Below, piece by piece: positions 1 through 9,056 of a DNA stretch of 64,000 nucleotides. How positions within the stretch are numbered: position 1 is the stretch's first letter; every line of letters begins with the position of its first letter. Source of the DNA: Bacillus sp. FSL K6-3431 (GTDB lineage Bacteria > Bacillota > Bacilli > Bacillales > Bacillaceae_C); the NCBI RefSeq assembly GCF_038002605.1, contig NZ_JBBOCT010000001.1, forward strand, positions 1,426,001 through 1,490,000, read 5' to 3'. The notes under the pieces were generated by a model. The model ran no database searches. It was not told where the DNA came from and worked only from the letters and a program-made list of their open reading frames with translations. The position numbers and the translations under genes are program-made.

Positions 1-1499
1 GTATTTCCATTATTTAAGCAGAAAATTCCTATTTGTGCCCCAATCCACCTGCCTACAGTTGCAGTAAATGAATAGTCGATGCTATGAAACTTTTCCCCGT
101 CTACACTATAACTAAATATACATCTCGCATTCTCCTTTACTTCCAGTCGGAAATATAGGTGATTATCTGTAACATGTGTAACTGTTACTTCTGTTTCCTC
201 TTTATCAAGTCCTCCTGAAATATAAACAACTTCAAGTCCAGGGCCTACTTTCTTTATCGAAATACCTGCGTAATCATGTCCAAGCACTACAAGTCCACAG
301 CGATCATCATTTGAATCGAGTTGTAGAGTCACTTCTGTTGTGACAGAAAATACTTCTGCAGGAAATTTCTGTGTCAAGACATGTGGTGTATCATAAATCT
401 TTTCCACAGTTTTGGGTTGATTAATCGCAAATAATCTCAGGGCTTGTCCTTCAAGTGAATACCAATGTTGTTTCACATTCGCTCGCCATTGCCATTGTAA
501 ACCAAGAGTCTGTTTCGAAAAGTCATCACTTGTAGACGGAACCATCACATCAGAAGCTGCTAGAACATTTGGTTTCCTCCATGAAATGACAGGCTCACCA
601 ATCCCATCTTCATTTTGATTATGCCCCATCAAAGGCCAATCATTTTTCCAACTCATCGGCTGCAAGTGAACAATTCGACCATATGCTCCTTTGTCTTGGA
701 AATGAAGAAACCAAGATTCACCTGATTCTGTTTCAATCCAGCCACCTTGATGTGGACCGTTAATATTTGTTTCACCTTGATGAAGGACAATTTTATCTTC
801 GTATGGCCCATAAATATTTTTAGAGCGAAGAATTGTTTGCCAGCCTGTAGCTACTCCTCCAGCCGGTGCAAAAATATAATAATAACCGTTTCTTTTATAC
901 ATTTTTGGTCCTTCGATTGTTTCGTGATGAAGATTACCATCAAAAATATGAACGCCTTCATCTAATAGTTTTGTTCCATCAGGTTTCATTTTACTTAAAT
1001 GTAAAATACTTTTAAAACCAACTCTACTTTTTGCAAAAGCGCTAACTAAATACGCCTGCCCATCATCGTCCCAAAATGGACACGTATCAATCCATCCCTT
1101 TGCCTTTTTCACTAGTTGTAAAGGGCTCCATTCTTTCGCTGGATCTTCAGCAGTACTCATGAAAATACCCTCATCAGGCGTCGCAAAAAACACCCAAAGC
1201 TTCCCAGCATGATACTTAAGACTAGGTGCCCACACCCCTTCTCCATGTCTCGGGAGATCATAATGTCGATATGGCAGTTCATTAGCTACATGGTTGATAA
1301 TCTTCCAATTCACTAAATCTTTTGAATGTAATACAGGCAGGCATGGTGACATATTAAAACTAGATGCAACCATATAAAAGTCTTCTCCTACCTGGACTAC
1401 ATCAGGATCTGAATAATCTGCATGCAATATTGGATTTTGGTATAAACCATTCCTAAGATCTGCTACCCAAACATTGGATTCCTTTAATTTCATATCCAT
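1..1499 (-). CDS. GH43 family glycosidase, C-terminus cut by window edge
   Basis: Partial gene of which about 499 codons are visible. It begins at an ATG behind a GAGGAAA ribosome binding site and runs off the window start. The N-terminal half reads as a five-bladed GH43 catalytic domain: HADYSDPD near residue 30 (general base Asp region), WIDTCPFWDDDG (pKa-modulating Asp) and EGPKMYKRNGYYYIF (general acid Glu). The C-terminal part resembles the concanavalin-like domain that follows GH43 beta-xylosidases and arabinofuranosidases. There is no signal peptide, so it is probably cytoplasmic and trims imported oligosaccharides. It lies directly downstream of the hydrolase and transporter genes. 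The exact substrate (xylosyl, arabinosyl or galactosyl side chains) cannot be read from sequence. Confidence 0.88.
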   Translation of the reverse strand, partial: MDMKLKESNVWVADLRNGLYQNPILHADYSDPDVVQVGEDFYMVASSFNMSPCLPVLHSKDLVNWKIINHVANELPYRHYDLPRHGEGVWAPSLKYHAGKLWVFFATPDEGIFMSTAEDPAKEWSPLQLVKKAKGWIDTCPFWDDDGQAYLVSAFAKSRVGFKSILHLSKMKPDGTKLLDEGVHIFDGNLHHETIEGPKMYKRNGYYYIFAPAGGVATGWQTILRSKNIYGPYEDKIVLHQGETNINGPHQGGWIETESGESWFLHFQDKGAYGRIVHLQPMSWKNDWPLMGHNQNEDGIGEPVISWRKPNVLAASDVMVPSTSDDFSKQTLGLQWQWRANVKQHWYSLEGQALRLFAINQPKTVEKIYDTPHVLTQKFPAEVFSVTTEVTLQLDSNDDRCGLVVLGHDYAGISIKKVGPGLEVVYISGGLDKEETEVTVTHVTDNHLYFRLEVKENARCIFSYSVDGEKFHSIDYSFTATVGRWIGAQIGIFCLNNGN

Positions 1500-1522
1500 A
1501 GTTATTTCCTCACAATTCCTGA

Positions 1523-2536
1523 TTATTGTGATATCTGATCTCGCAACCAGTCATACGATTTCTCTCCATTTATTTCATGACCGCCTTCGAAAAAATGAGT
1601 GGTTACTAATTTTCCCGCTCCAAATCCTTTATATATATCTATAATTATCTCTGAAGCAATCTTTACATGCTTTTTAGGAAAAAGTGGATCTGCATTTCCC
1701 GCTTCAATAAACAATGGTCTTGGAACGAGCAAACCAATTAATTCTGGCATTTCCGCATATTGTAAAATTCCAGGTATGTAATTATCTAGACAGTGCCTTC
1801 TTGCCATGATGCTACCTTGAAATATATTCGTGTATCCGGAAACAACAGTTGCCGAAATACGGTTGTCGAGTACTGAAGTAAAAGCAGCGACTAGACCACC
1901 ACCAGATATGCCCATACAGCCGATTTTCCCACTATCCACTATTTCGCGCGTTTCCAAATAATCTAGCACTCTTCTACATTCAAAAATTCTTAGGCCAGCA
2001 ATTGTTTTTCCAAATAACAGGAGCTGACTTGCAATGGAATAGCACGAGTTATCCTCCATTTTTTCCGGCGTATAACCCGGGGTATAGCGTCTCTCACCAA
2101 AGCCAATCAATTCGGGAACAGCAACGACCATGCCTCTTTTAACGAGTTCAACAGCAAAATCCTGATGATAACCTGGGTCTCCATCCCGCTCTGTTCCATC
2201 TACATTGATTCCAACAATATCTTTATTGCCATAACCATGTCCATGTAAAGCTAGAACAGCTGGATATCGCTGACCTATTTTATCATTTGGAATTAATACA
2301 TACATTTGCATTCTTAAACTAGGCAAAGTAGTTATTTCGATACTATATCTCGTATAACCATCTTTTTTTGTTTCTTCAAGTATCTCTGCCTGTAAAGGTT
2401 CCATACTTGAAAATTGTCCAAGAGACCCTTGAAATTGTGATATCAATCTTTGTTTCCAATCAGCATCATATGTTCTAGCATGTGTTTTCATTGCTTCTTC
2501 ATATAAATCATCTAAAAAAGGATGTTTTGCCCACAT
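1523..2536 (-). CDS. alpha/beta hydrolase, probable carbohydrate acetyl esterase
   Basis: 337 residues, ATG behind GGAGGAATCACA. It has the alpha/beta-hydrolase fold of the acetyl xylan esterase / Abhydrolase_7 type: oxyanion-hole region LALHGHGYG near residue 97, nucleophile Ser211 in CMGISGGG, acid Asp283 in EAGNADPLFP and base His320 in FEGGHEING. No signal peptide is seen, so it is cytoplasmic. It sits 23 bases before the GH43 gene in one probable transcript with the importers, which suggests it deacetylates imported oligosaccharides. The triad is direct from sequence; the ester substrate is inference. Confidence 0.8.
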   Translation of the reverse strand: MWAKHPFLDDLYEEAMKTHARTYDADWKQRLISQFQGSLGQFSSMEPLQAEILEETKKDGYTRYSIEITTLPSLRMQMYVLIPNDKIGQRYPAVLALHGHGYGNKDIVGINVDGTERDGDPGYHQDFAVELVKRGMVVAVPELIGFGERRYTPGYTPEKMEDNSCYSIASQLLLFGKTIAGLRIFECRRVLDYLETREIVDSGKIGCMGISGGGLVAAFTSVLDNRISATVVSGYTNIFQGSIMARRHCLDNYIPGILQYAEMPELIGLLVPRPLFIEAGNADPLFPKKHVKIASEIIIDIYKGFGAGKLVTTHFFEGGHEINGEKSYDWLRDQISQ

Positions 2537-2732
2537 TGTGATTCCTCCGATTTTCAGTTGACTTTCTTACACGCTTTACATCTCTTACTATAGCTACCGA
2601 TCCAGATTAAACGGTAATATCTTTATCCTGTTGAATATATTCCAGCAAGAACGAACATAGTACCTCCACCAAGATCTAAGCTATTTTTTATTGCTATCAC
2701 AAAAACTTCTATAGTACTAGCCACAGAGAATC

Positions 2733-3608
2733 TTATTCTTTAAGTGAGCCTAAAAGAGCTCCTTTTGTAAAGTGCTTCTGTAAGAATGGATATACCATCA
2801 GCACTGGGACCGTTGCGACAACGATAACTGCCATTTTCACTGTAATCTCCGGTGGGAGAATATCCGTAAATTCAGCACTGTCATAACTCAACCCGCTCGC
2901 AAGAACAACGATTTGCCGAAGTAACACTTGGATTGGCCATTTGGCCGCATCATTTATATATAAAATTGCATGCATATAGGTGTTCCAATACGTTACAGCA
3001 TAAAACAGAGATATCGTCGCAATCGCCGGCATCGAACAAGGTATGACAATTCGGAATAAGACACCAAAGTCATTACACCCATCAATTTTCGCTGACTCTA
3101 CCAAGCCTTCTGGTAGACCCTGGAAAAAGCTACGCAAAATAATCATATTAAAAACGTTGATTGACACAGGAATGACCAAAGCTGCGAGAGAATCTAGTAA
3201 ACCTGTATTTTTTACTATTAGGAACGTCGGAATCATCCCTCCATTAAATAACATCGTAAAGATGACGAAAAACATGATTTGTTTTCTACCAACTAAATCC
3301 CTTCGGGACAAGCCGTACGCTGTCAAGATAGACAGGAACATACTCCACATCGTTCCAAAAAGCGTCACTCCTATCGATACGAGCAGTGCCTTGAAAATAG
3401 TATCTGTTGAGAAAATATATTTATAGGCCGCCAAGCTGAACTCCGTAGGAAATAAGACAAAGCGTTTTTGCGCTAGCTCAGCACTTGTTGTAAAAGAACT
3501 TGCAACAACATGTATGAATGGGAGCACGGTAACGAGTGCGATAATGACAAGCAGAATCGTATTTGTCCAATTAAATATTCGGCTACCGAGTGTTTTATCT
3601 TCAACCAT
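2733..3608 (-). CDS. carbohydrate ABC transporter permease, LplC/YtcP type (copy 1)
   Basis: 291 residues, ATG behind TAGGAGGTTAAAAAGCT. It has about six membrane segments and the binding-protein-dependent permease loop with EGLVESAKIDGCND (EAA motif) near residues 165-178, which contacts the ATPase. It is the second permease of an LplABC-type importer; the family in Bacillus takes up oligosaccharides from pectin and related polymers. No ATPase gene lies in the cluster, so a shared MsmX-type ATPase elsewhere is expected. It differs from the copy at 6744-7619 by a single residue (SRRDLVG against SRKDLVG). Confidence 0.92.
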   Translation of the reverse strand: MVEDKTLGSRIFNWTNTILLVIIALVTVLPFIHVVASSFTTSAELAQKRFVLFPTEFSLAAYKYIFSTDTIFKALLVSIGVTLFGTMWSMFLSILTAYGLSRRDLVGRKQIMFFVIFTMLFNGGMIPTFLIVKNTGLLDSLAALVIPVSINVFNMIILRSFFQGLPEGLVESAKIDGCNDFGVLFRIVIPCSMPAIATISLFYAVTYWNTYMHAILYINDAAKWPIQVLLRQIVVLASGLSYDSAEFTDILPPEITVKMAVIVVATVPVLMVYPFLQKHFTKGALLGSLKE

Positions 3609-3763
3609 AGCTTTTTAACCTCCTAAAAAAGATATAAGCGCATTCTATTAATAACTCTCCTATTATGGACAGGATTTGCTACAACATGTGGGTCTAGGGC
3701 GGTTTCTGCCCTCAAAAGTCATTTGACATATAACCATCAAAAGCGAATTATCAAAACTAGACA

Positions 3764-4726
3764 TTAATAAATTCCTTCTTCACCAATTTTCTTCGCGAAT
3801 TTGTTCGCGCCTATTACAAGCACTAAACCGATCAATCCTTTAAAGAGACCTATCGCAGTACTATAACTATACTGTCCTTGCTTCAACCCAGTCGTATACA
3901 CATAGGTATCAAAGATTTCTCCAACTTCACGGTTTGATGCGTTTAATAGTAAGTACACATGTTCAAATCCAAGTTCTAATACATCCCCAATTTTCAAGAT
4001 TAAGAGAACGACAATAACACTTTTAATGGCTGGAATGGTAATATGCCAAATTTGTTGAATTCGATTGGCTCCGTCCATACGAGCTGCTTCATACATGGAA
4101 GGATCCACAGCTGCAATCGCTGCCAAATATATGATCGTCCCCCAACCAGCTTCACGCCAGATAACTTGAATAATGTACATCGGTCTAAACCAGCCTTCAT
4201 TCAATAAGAAATTGACTTTTTGAAAGCCGAATGTTTCCAATACTCCATTGACAAGCCCACCATCCATCGTCAGTAAAACATAACTAATCGAAACAATGAT
4301 AACCCAGCTCATAAAGTGAGGAATATAAATGAGTGTTTGTACTGTACGTTGAAATGCACGAAGCCTTACCTCATTTAACATTAAAGCTAAAATGATCGGA
4401 ATGGGAAAGAATATTAAGATGTTCAACCCAAACAATATGATGGTGTTTTTAAAGATCATCCAAAAAGCAGGTTCTGTAAATAAGCGATGAAAATGTTCGA
4501 ATCCTACCCATTCACTCCCGAGAATTCCTTTGTATGGTTTATAGTCTTGGAACGATATAACAAGACCGTACATCGGAATATACTTGTAAATGAAAAAGTA
4601 TAGTAGTCCTGGTAAAATCATCATATACAGTAATTTGTTTTTTTTCACACGCCTCATGAGCTCAGAACGCACAGCGGACTTATCCACTATTTCTTCTACT
4701 GGCTCCATTACTGTCTCCGTTTTCAT
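3764..4726 (-). CDS. sugar ABC transporter permease, LplB/YteP type (copy 1)
   Basis: 320 residues, ATG behind AGAAAGGAAG. A cytoplasmic N-terminus is followed by about six membrane segments. The EAA loop reads MYEAARMDGANRIQQIWHITIP near residue 210. It pairs with the permease 155 bases downstream and with the lipoprotein upstream to form one importer. Its twin at 7668-8630 differs at only about five positions (for example MKTETVMEP against MKMETVMKP at the N-terminus, LVLVIG against LILVMG near the C-terminus). A stem-loop separates it from the binding-protein gene. Confidence 0.92.
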   Translation of the reverse strand: MKTETVMEPVEEIVDKSAVRSELMRRVKKNKLLYMMILPGLLYFFIYKYIPMYGLVISFQDYKPYKGILGSEWVGFEHFHRLFTEPAFWMIFKNTIILFGLNILIFFPIPIILALMLNEVRLRAFQRTVQTLIYIPHFMSWVIIVSISYVLLTMDGGLVNGVLETFGFQKVNFLLNEGWFRPMYIIQVIWREAGWGTIIYLAAIAAVDPSMYEAARMDGANRIQQIWHITIPAIKSVIVVLLILKIGDVLELGFEHVYLLLNASNREVGEIFDTYVYTTGLKQGQYSYSTAIGLFKGLIGLVLVIGANKFAKKIGEEGIY

Positions 4727-4774
4727 AGCTGACTTCCTTTCTATAAGAAATATTATGTAAAATTTGATTGTGTA

Positions 4775-4805
4775 GTAAGGATGTTATCTAATTTAACATC
4801 CTTAC
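4775..4805 (-). terminator. stem-loop between binding protein and permease genes (cassette 1)
   Basis: A perfect 12-bp inverted repeat (arms 4775-4786 and 4794-4805) with a 7-nt loop lies just after the binding-protein stop codon. It has no strong U-tract, so it is more likely an mRNA-stabilising or attenuating hairpin that gives more binding protein than permease than a full terminator. Confidence 0.6.
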
Positions 4806-4815
4806 TTCATTTTTA

Positions 4816-6324
4816 TTATCCGTTTTGATTTGTATAATCTTCTGTAAATTCCTTGATAATGTCATCCCCACCGGATTTTTTCCAGTCCTCGATTATTTTC
4901 TCGAATCCTTTTTCGTCTATTTGGCCAAGAATGAATTTATATGTCGCATCTGTAATTGTTTGATTCAATCTCTCTCCAATTTCAATATAAGTAGGTGATT
5001 CAAGTGGGATGCTTATATCCTGAACAAGATAATTATCATTATCCCGAATTAGTTCATCTGCTTTTACTCTTACGTCATAAGTTGCTACACCTTCGTATCT
5101 TCCAGTCGTCGCTGGCTCTCCTATTTCCATCGATTGATAAGGTTTTACTTCACGGTCGATTAGTTTTGCGTCTGTATCTTGTAAAGCAGCTCCATCCTGC
5201 ACAGTGAAATGTTCACCTTCAATTCCCCAGAAGAGTAAATTTGCTACTTCCTTGGATGCTAACTGATCAAAGAAACTCAAAATATGCTTTAATTCTTCTT
5301 CTGTTTTAACTGCAGATTTAGAGAATAGTAGAACAGATCCGTAACCAGGCAGTGACCATATTCGATACTTTCCATCCTTACCTTTAATTTGGTTTTGCAC
5401 ATCAAACTCTACATCAGGATTTAAAGTTACTGCATCATTATTCATGGCGAATACGTCTCCCATTGAGCCAACATACATTCCAGCATCGCCACTTTTGAAA
5501 AATGATTGTTGATCATCCTTACTCGTCACTGGGAAGTCCTGATTGATATAACCCTTATCACGTAATTCTTTAAAGAATTTCATCGTATCAATATACTCAG
5601 GGAACATAAATTCAGGTAGCACTTTCCCGTCCTTTGCCCCCCAATTGTTTGGAGTACCATGCCAAGAAGATACCGTTTTAAATGCACCATAAATCAGATC
5701 ATTTCTGTCAGTTATTCCAAACGTATCTTTCTTTCCGTTTCCATCAGGGTCATCTTCTGAAAAGGCCCTTGCCATTTCATAGAATTCATCAATATTTGTT
5801 GGTGCAGACAATCCCAATTTATCGGCCCAGTCTTTACGATAAATTAAACCCGAGCGTGCAGCTGGTCTACCTTGATAAAGAGCATAGATTTTGCCGTCAA
5901 CAGAAGTATTTTTATATGATTGTTCATTTAAATTTTTCAAGTTTGGAAATTCATCAAGTAATGGGCCAATTTCCCAAAACTGATCATCCCGAATTGCTTC
6001 TTTAAACTGAAGAAAAGTTGTCGTGTTTCCTAAAAACGTTGCTTCAGGCAATGTACCAGTAGCGAATGCTGAGTTAAGTTTTTCAATATAGTTACCATCT
6101 GGTACCCATTGAATATTAATATCCGTTCCTGTTTTTTCTTCAATGAGTTTTTCAATTTTATCGGATGGAACTTCGGGCGTATGTAGCGTTGTCATAATTG
6201 TAAATTCTATTGGACTACTTTCTTTTCCCGAACTACTATCACCCGAGGAACAAGCTGCTAGGAAACTCATTCCCAGTAAAACTGCTAAACTAGTACCGAG
6301 TATCCTCTTTTTTGTTTTAAACAA
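4816..6324 (-). CDS. extracellular solute-binding lipoprotein (cassette 1)
   Basis: About 502 residues. An upstream in-frame ATG at 6333 overlaps the AGGAG site directly, so the TTG at 6324, nine bases further on, is the better start; it also aligns with the N-terminus of the paralogue at 9057-10592. A lipoprotein signal peptide ends in LSFLAAC-type lipobox (Cys about 25), followed by a Ser-rich linker and the LplA/YtcQ family body. It captures oligosaccharides at the outer face for the two permeases downstream. It is clearly a paralogue of the second binding protein but much more diverged than the permeases are, which suggests different ligands. Confidence 0.9.
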   Translation of the reverse strand: MFKTKKRILGTSLAVLLGMSFLAACSSGDSSSGKESSPIEFTIMTTLHTPEVPSDKIEKLIEEKTGTDINIQWVPDGNYIEKLNSAFATGTLPEATFLGNTTTFLQFKEAIRDDQFWEIGPLLDEFPNLKNLNEQSYKNTSVDGKIYALYQGRPAARSGLIYRKDWADKLGLSAPTNIDEFYEMARAFSEDDPDGNGKKDTFGITDRNDLIYGAFKTVSSWHGTPNNWGAKDGKVLPEFMFPEYIDTMKFFKELRDKGYINQDFPVTSKDDQQSFFKSGDAGMYVGSMGDVFAMNNDAVTLNPDVEFDVQNQIKGKDGKYRIWSLPGYGSVLLFSKSAVKTEEELKHILSFFDQLASKEVANLLFWGIEGEHFTVQDGAALQDTDAKLIDREVKPYQSMEIGEPATTGRYEGVATYDVRVKADELIRDNDNYLVQDISIPLESPTYIEIGERLNQTITDATYKFILGQIDEKGFEKIIEDWKKSGGDDIIKEFTEDYTNQNG

Positions 6325-6391
6325 TGCTGTCATCTCCTATATCTTATTTAACCTTATTGCTGACTCCAACATATCCTATATTTGGCTATAT

Positions 6392-6407
6392 CGTAAATAA
6401 TCACTTT
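6392..6407 (-). promoter_or_regulatory. shared upstream motif, binding protein 1
   Basis: On the minus strand the sequence reads AAGTGATTATTTACGA about 60-70 bases before the start codon. Near-identical copies lie at the same distance before the second binding-protein gene and before the pectinase gene, so it is probably an operator or part of a common promoter. Confidence 0.45.
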
Positions 6408-6483
6408 GTCATATTCGCCCGAAATATAGCGTTTGGAAGGGTTTACAATTAACCATCTAAGAAAATGATTACATTATTTCAAT

Positions 6484-6515
6484 AAAAAAAGCAAACCCAA
6501 TTTATAAGAGTTCGC
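6484..6515 (-). terminator. rho-independent terminator after cassette 2
   Basis: On the minus strand GCGAACTC and GGGTTTGC form an 8-bp stem (two G-T pairs) with a 10-nt loop, followed by seven T. It lies downstream of the second permease pair and upstream of the first cassette, so the cassettes are probably separate transcription units. The rest of 6408-6743 shows no gene. Confidence 0.7.
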
Positions 6516-6743
6516 TTCTGTTATCCTTTTTACCACTTGTATTTGGACCACTGCCCACGAGGTAGCCAAGCATAAACAGCCTTTACTTACTATTTTTTCA
6601 TATCTAGTTTAACACTATAAGTAACAAATAAATTCAATTGCTTTTGTTTACATATATGCATTAGATAACTTTTGGTAGTTCTTAACCTCTACGCTTTTCA
6701 TTGTAAAACATCTTTCTAATTGTTAGAGATGAGTCGTTTTTGA

Positions 6744-7619
6744 TCACTCTTTCAATGATCCAAGTAGAGCACCTTTTGTAAAGTGCTTCTGTAAGAATGG
6801 ATATACCATCAGCACTGGGACTGTTGCGACAACGATAACCGCCATTTTCACTGTAATTTCCGGTGGTAGAATATCCGTAAATTCGGCACTGTCATAACTC
6901 AATCCGCTCGCAAGTACAACGATTTGCCGAAGTAATACTTGAATTGGCCATTTGGCCGCATCGTTAATATATAGAATTGCGTGCATATAGGTGTTCCAAT
7001 ACGTTACAGCATAAAACAGAGATATCGTCGCAATCGCCGGCATCGAACAAGGTATGACAATTCGAAATAAGACTCCAAAGTCATTACACCCATCAATTTT
7101 CGCTGACTCTACCAAGCCTTCTGGTAGACCCTGGAAAAAGCTACGCAAAATAATCATATTAAAAACGTTTATTGACACAGGAATGACCAAAGCTGCGAGA
7201 GAATCTAGTAAACCTGTATTTTTTACTATTAGGAACGTCGGAATCATCCCGCCATTAAATAACATCGTAAAGATGACGAAAAACATGATTTGTTTTCTAC
7301 CAACTAAATCCTTTCGGGACAAGCCGTACGCTGTCAAGATAGACAGGAACATACTCCACATCGTTCCAAAAAGCGTCACTCCTATCGATACGAGCAGTGC
7401 CTTGAAAATAGTATCTGTTGAAAAAATATATTTATAGGCCGCTAAACTGAACTCTGTCGGAAATAAGACAAAGCGTTTTTGCGCTAGCTCTGCACTTGTT
7501 GTAAAGGAACTTGCAACAACATGTATGAATGGGAGCACGGTAACGAGTGCGATAATGACAAGCAGAATCGTATTTGTCCAATTAAAAATCCGGCTACCGA
7601 GTGTTTTATCTTCAACCAT
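6744..7619 (-). CDS. carbohydrate ABC transporter permease, LplC/YtcP type (copy 2)
   Basis: 291 residues, ATG start behind AGGAGGGTGAAATAAACT. It is identical to the copy at 2733-3608 except for one Arg-to-Lys change near residue 107; the DNA differs at scattered silent sites. It has the same six-segment topology and EAA loop. It is last in the second importer cassette, 48 bases after its partner permease (155 in cassette 1), so the intergenic DNA has changed while the proteins have not. Confidence 0.92.
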   Translation of the reverse strand: MVEDKTLGSRIFNWTNTILLVIIALVTVLPFIHVVASSFTTSAELAQKRFVLFPTEFSLAAYKYIFSTDTIFKALLVSIGVTLFGTMWSMFLSILTAYGLSRKDLVGRKQIMFFVIFTMLFNGGMIPTFLIVKNTGLLDSLAALVIPVSINVFNMIILRSFFQGLPEGLVESAKIDGCNDFGVLFRIVIPCSMPAIATISLFYAVTYWNTYMHAILYINDAAKWPIQVLLRQIVVLASGLSYDSAEFTDILPPEITVKMAVIVVATVPVLMVYPFLQKHFTKGALLGSLKE

Positions 7620-7667
7620 AGTTTATTTCACCCTCCTGTAAAAAAGTATCAGCACTAAAACTAGACA

Positions 7668-8630
7668 TTAATAGATTCCTTCTTCGCCGATTTTTTTCGC
7701 GAATTTGTTCGCGCCCATCACGAGTATTAAACCGATCAGTCCTTTAAAAAGACCTATCGCAGTACTATAACTATACTGTCCTTGCTTCAACCCAGTCGTA
7801 TACACATAGGTATCAAAGATTTCTCCAACTTCACGGTTTGATGCATTTAATAATAAATATACATGTTCAAATCCAAGTTCTAATACATCCCCAATCTTCA
7901 AGATTAAGAGAACGACAATGACACTTTTAATGGCTGGAATGGTAATATGCCAAATTTGTTGAATTCGATTGGCTCCGTCCATACGAGCTGCTTCATACAT
8001 GGAAGGATCCACAGCTGCAATCGCTGCCAAATATATGATCGTCCCCCAACCAGCTTCACGCCAGATAACTTGAATAATGTACATCGGTCTAAACCAGCCT
8101 TCATTCAATAAGAAATTGACTTTTTGAAAGCCGAATGTTTCCAATACTCCATTGACAAGCCCACCATCCATCGTCAGTAAAACATAACTAATCGAAACAA
8201 TGATAACCCAGCTCATAAAGTGAGGAATATAAATGAGTGTTTGTACTGTACGTTGAAATGCACGAAGCCTTACCTCATTTAACATTAAAGCTAGAATGAT
8301 CGGAATGGGAAAGAATATTAAGATGTTTAACCCAAACAATATGATGGTGTTTTTAAAGATCATCCAAAAAGCAGGTTCTGTAAATAAGCGATGAAAATGT
8401 TCAAATCCTACCCATTCACTCCCAAGAATTCCTTTGTATGGTTTATAGTCTTGGAACGATATAACAAGACCGTACATCGGAATATACTTGTAAATGAAAA
8501 AGTATAGAAGTCCCGGTAAAATCATAATGTACAGTAATTTATTTTTCTTCACACGTCTCATGAGCTCAGAACGCACAGCGGACTTATCTACTATTTCCTC
8601 TACTGGCTTCATTACTGTCTCCATTTTCAT
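7668..8630 (-). CDS. sugar ABC transporter permease, LplB/YteP type (copy 2)
   Basis: 320 residues, ATG behind AAGGAAGATAATC. It is a near-identical twin of 3764-4726. The two copies could in principle exchange between the importers. It lies over 400 bases after its binding-protein gene, with a strong terminator-like hairpin between, so expression may depend on read-through or a local promoter. Confidence 0.92.
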   Translation of the reverse strand: MKMETVMKPVEEIVDKSAVRSELMRRVKKNKLLYIMILPGLLYFFIYKYIPMYGLVISFQDYKPYKGILGSEWVGFEHFHRLFTEPAFWMIFKNTIILFGLNILIFFPIPIILALMLNEVRLRAFQRTVQTLIYIPHFMSWVIIVSISYVLLTMDGGLVNGVLETFGFQKVNFLLNEGWFRPMYIIQVIWREAGWGTIIYLAAIAAVDPSMYEAARMDGANRIQQIWHITIPAIKSVIVVLLILKIGDVLELGFEHVYLLLNASNREVGEIFDTYVYTTGLKQGQYSYSTAIGLFKGLIGLILVMGANKFAKKIGEEGIY

Positions 8631-8998
8631 GATTATCTTCCTTTCTCTTTTAATATTTCTAACGCAACTTTGCCAGTTTTAAATAGATACCTTTGTGATT
8701 GCGAATTTAAAAGGATTACGTATAATACGCTTTCATTTTTAATTCACTACCACTTAAAATGATTTAGTTCTGTTACATGACATTACTTTAATCGACAATC
8801 GCTGATTCATATATAATCACCTATACATATATGTCATCTAAAAACACGACAACGACACCGTTTATGCTACTAATCTAATAAAATGATTATCATAATTTTA
8901 TTAGATTAGTAAATATGCTACACTCCAGCAAATACAAATCTTTGCCCTAAATAAATTAGCTGATTGATCTCTATTGACTAGTTTCGAAGATAACCCTC
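8631..8998. other. non-coding stretch between permease and binding protein 2
   Basis: No gene is visible. The stretch is AT-rich and contains a large perfect palindrome at 8869-8910 and ends at the hairpin at 9000-9041. A local promoter for the permease pair may lie here but none is convincing. Confidence 0.5.
8869..8910. repeat. 16-bp perfect inverted repeat, AT-rich
   Basis: The arms 8869-8884 and 8895-8910 are perfect reverse complements around a 10-nt centre that contains GATTATCAT. The centre resembles the ATGATTAT motif seen before the cassettes. It could be a strong RNA hairpin or a protein-binding palindrome. Confidence 0.75.
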
Positions 8999-8999
8999 T

Positions 9000-9041
9000 A
9001 ACGATAAAAAAGGCTGCAACACAGCCTCTTTTATCGTTAGA
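9000..9041 (-). terminator. hairpin after binding protein 2
   Basis: AGGCTG and CAGCCT arms inside a longer AT stem (ACGATAAAA against TTTTATCGT) with a 5-nt loop form a strong stem about 15 bases after the binding-protein stop codon. It would end or attenuate transcription before the permease genes. Confidence 0.7.
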
Positions 9042-9056
9042 TATAGTACTAACAGA

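Noticed and set aside
3043..3426. 127-codon plus-strand frame, repeated at 7054-7437
   Set aside because: Antisense of the duplicated permease gene; conserved only because the permeases are.
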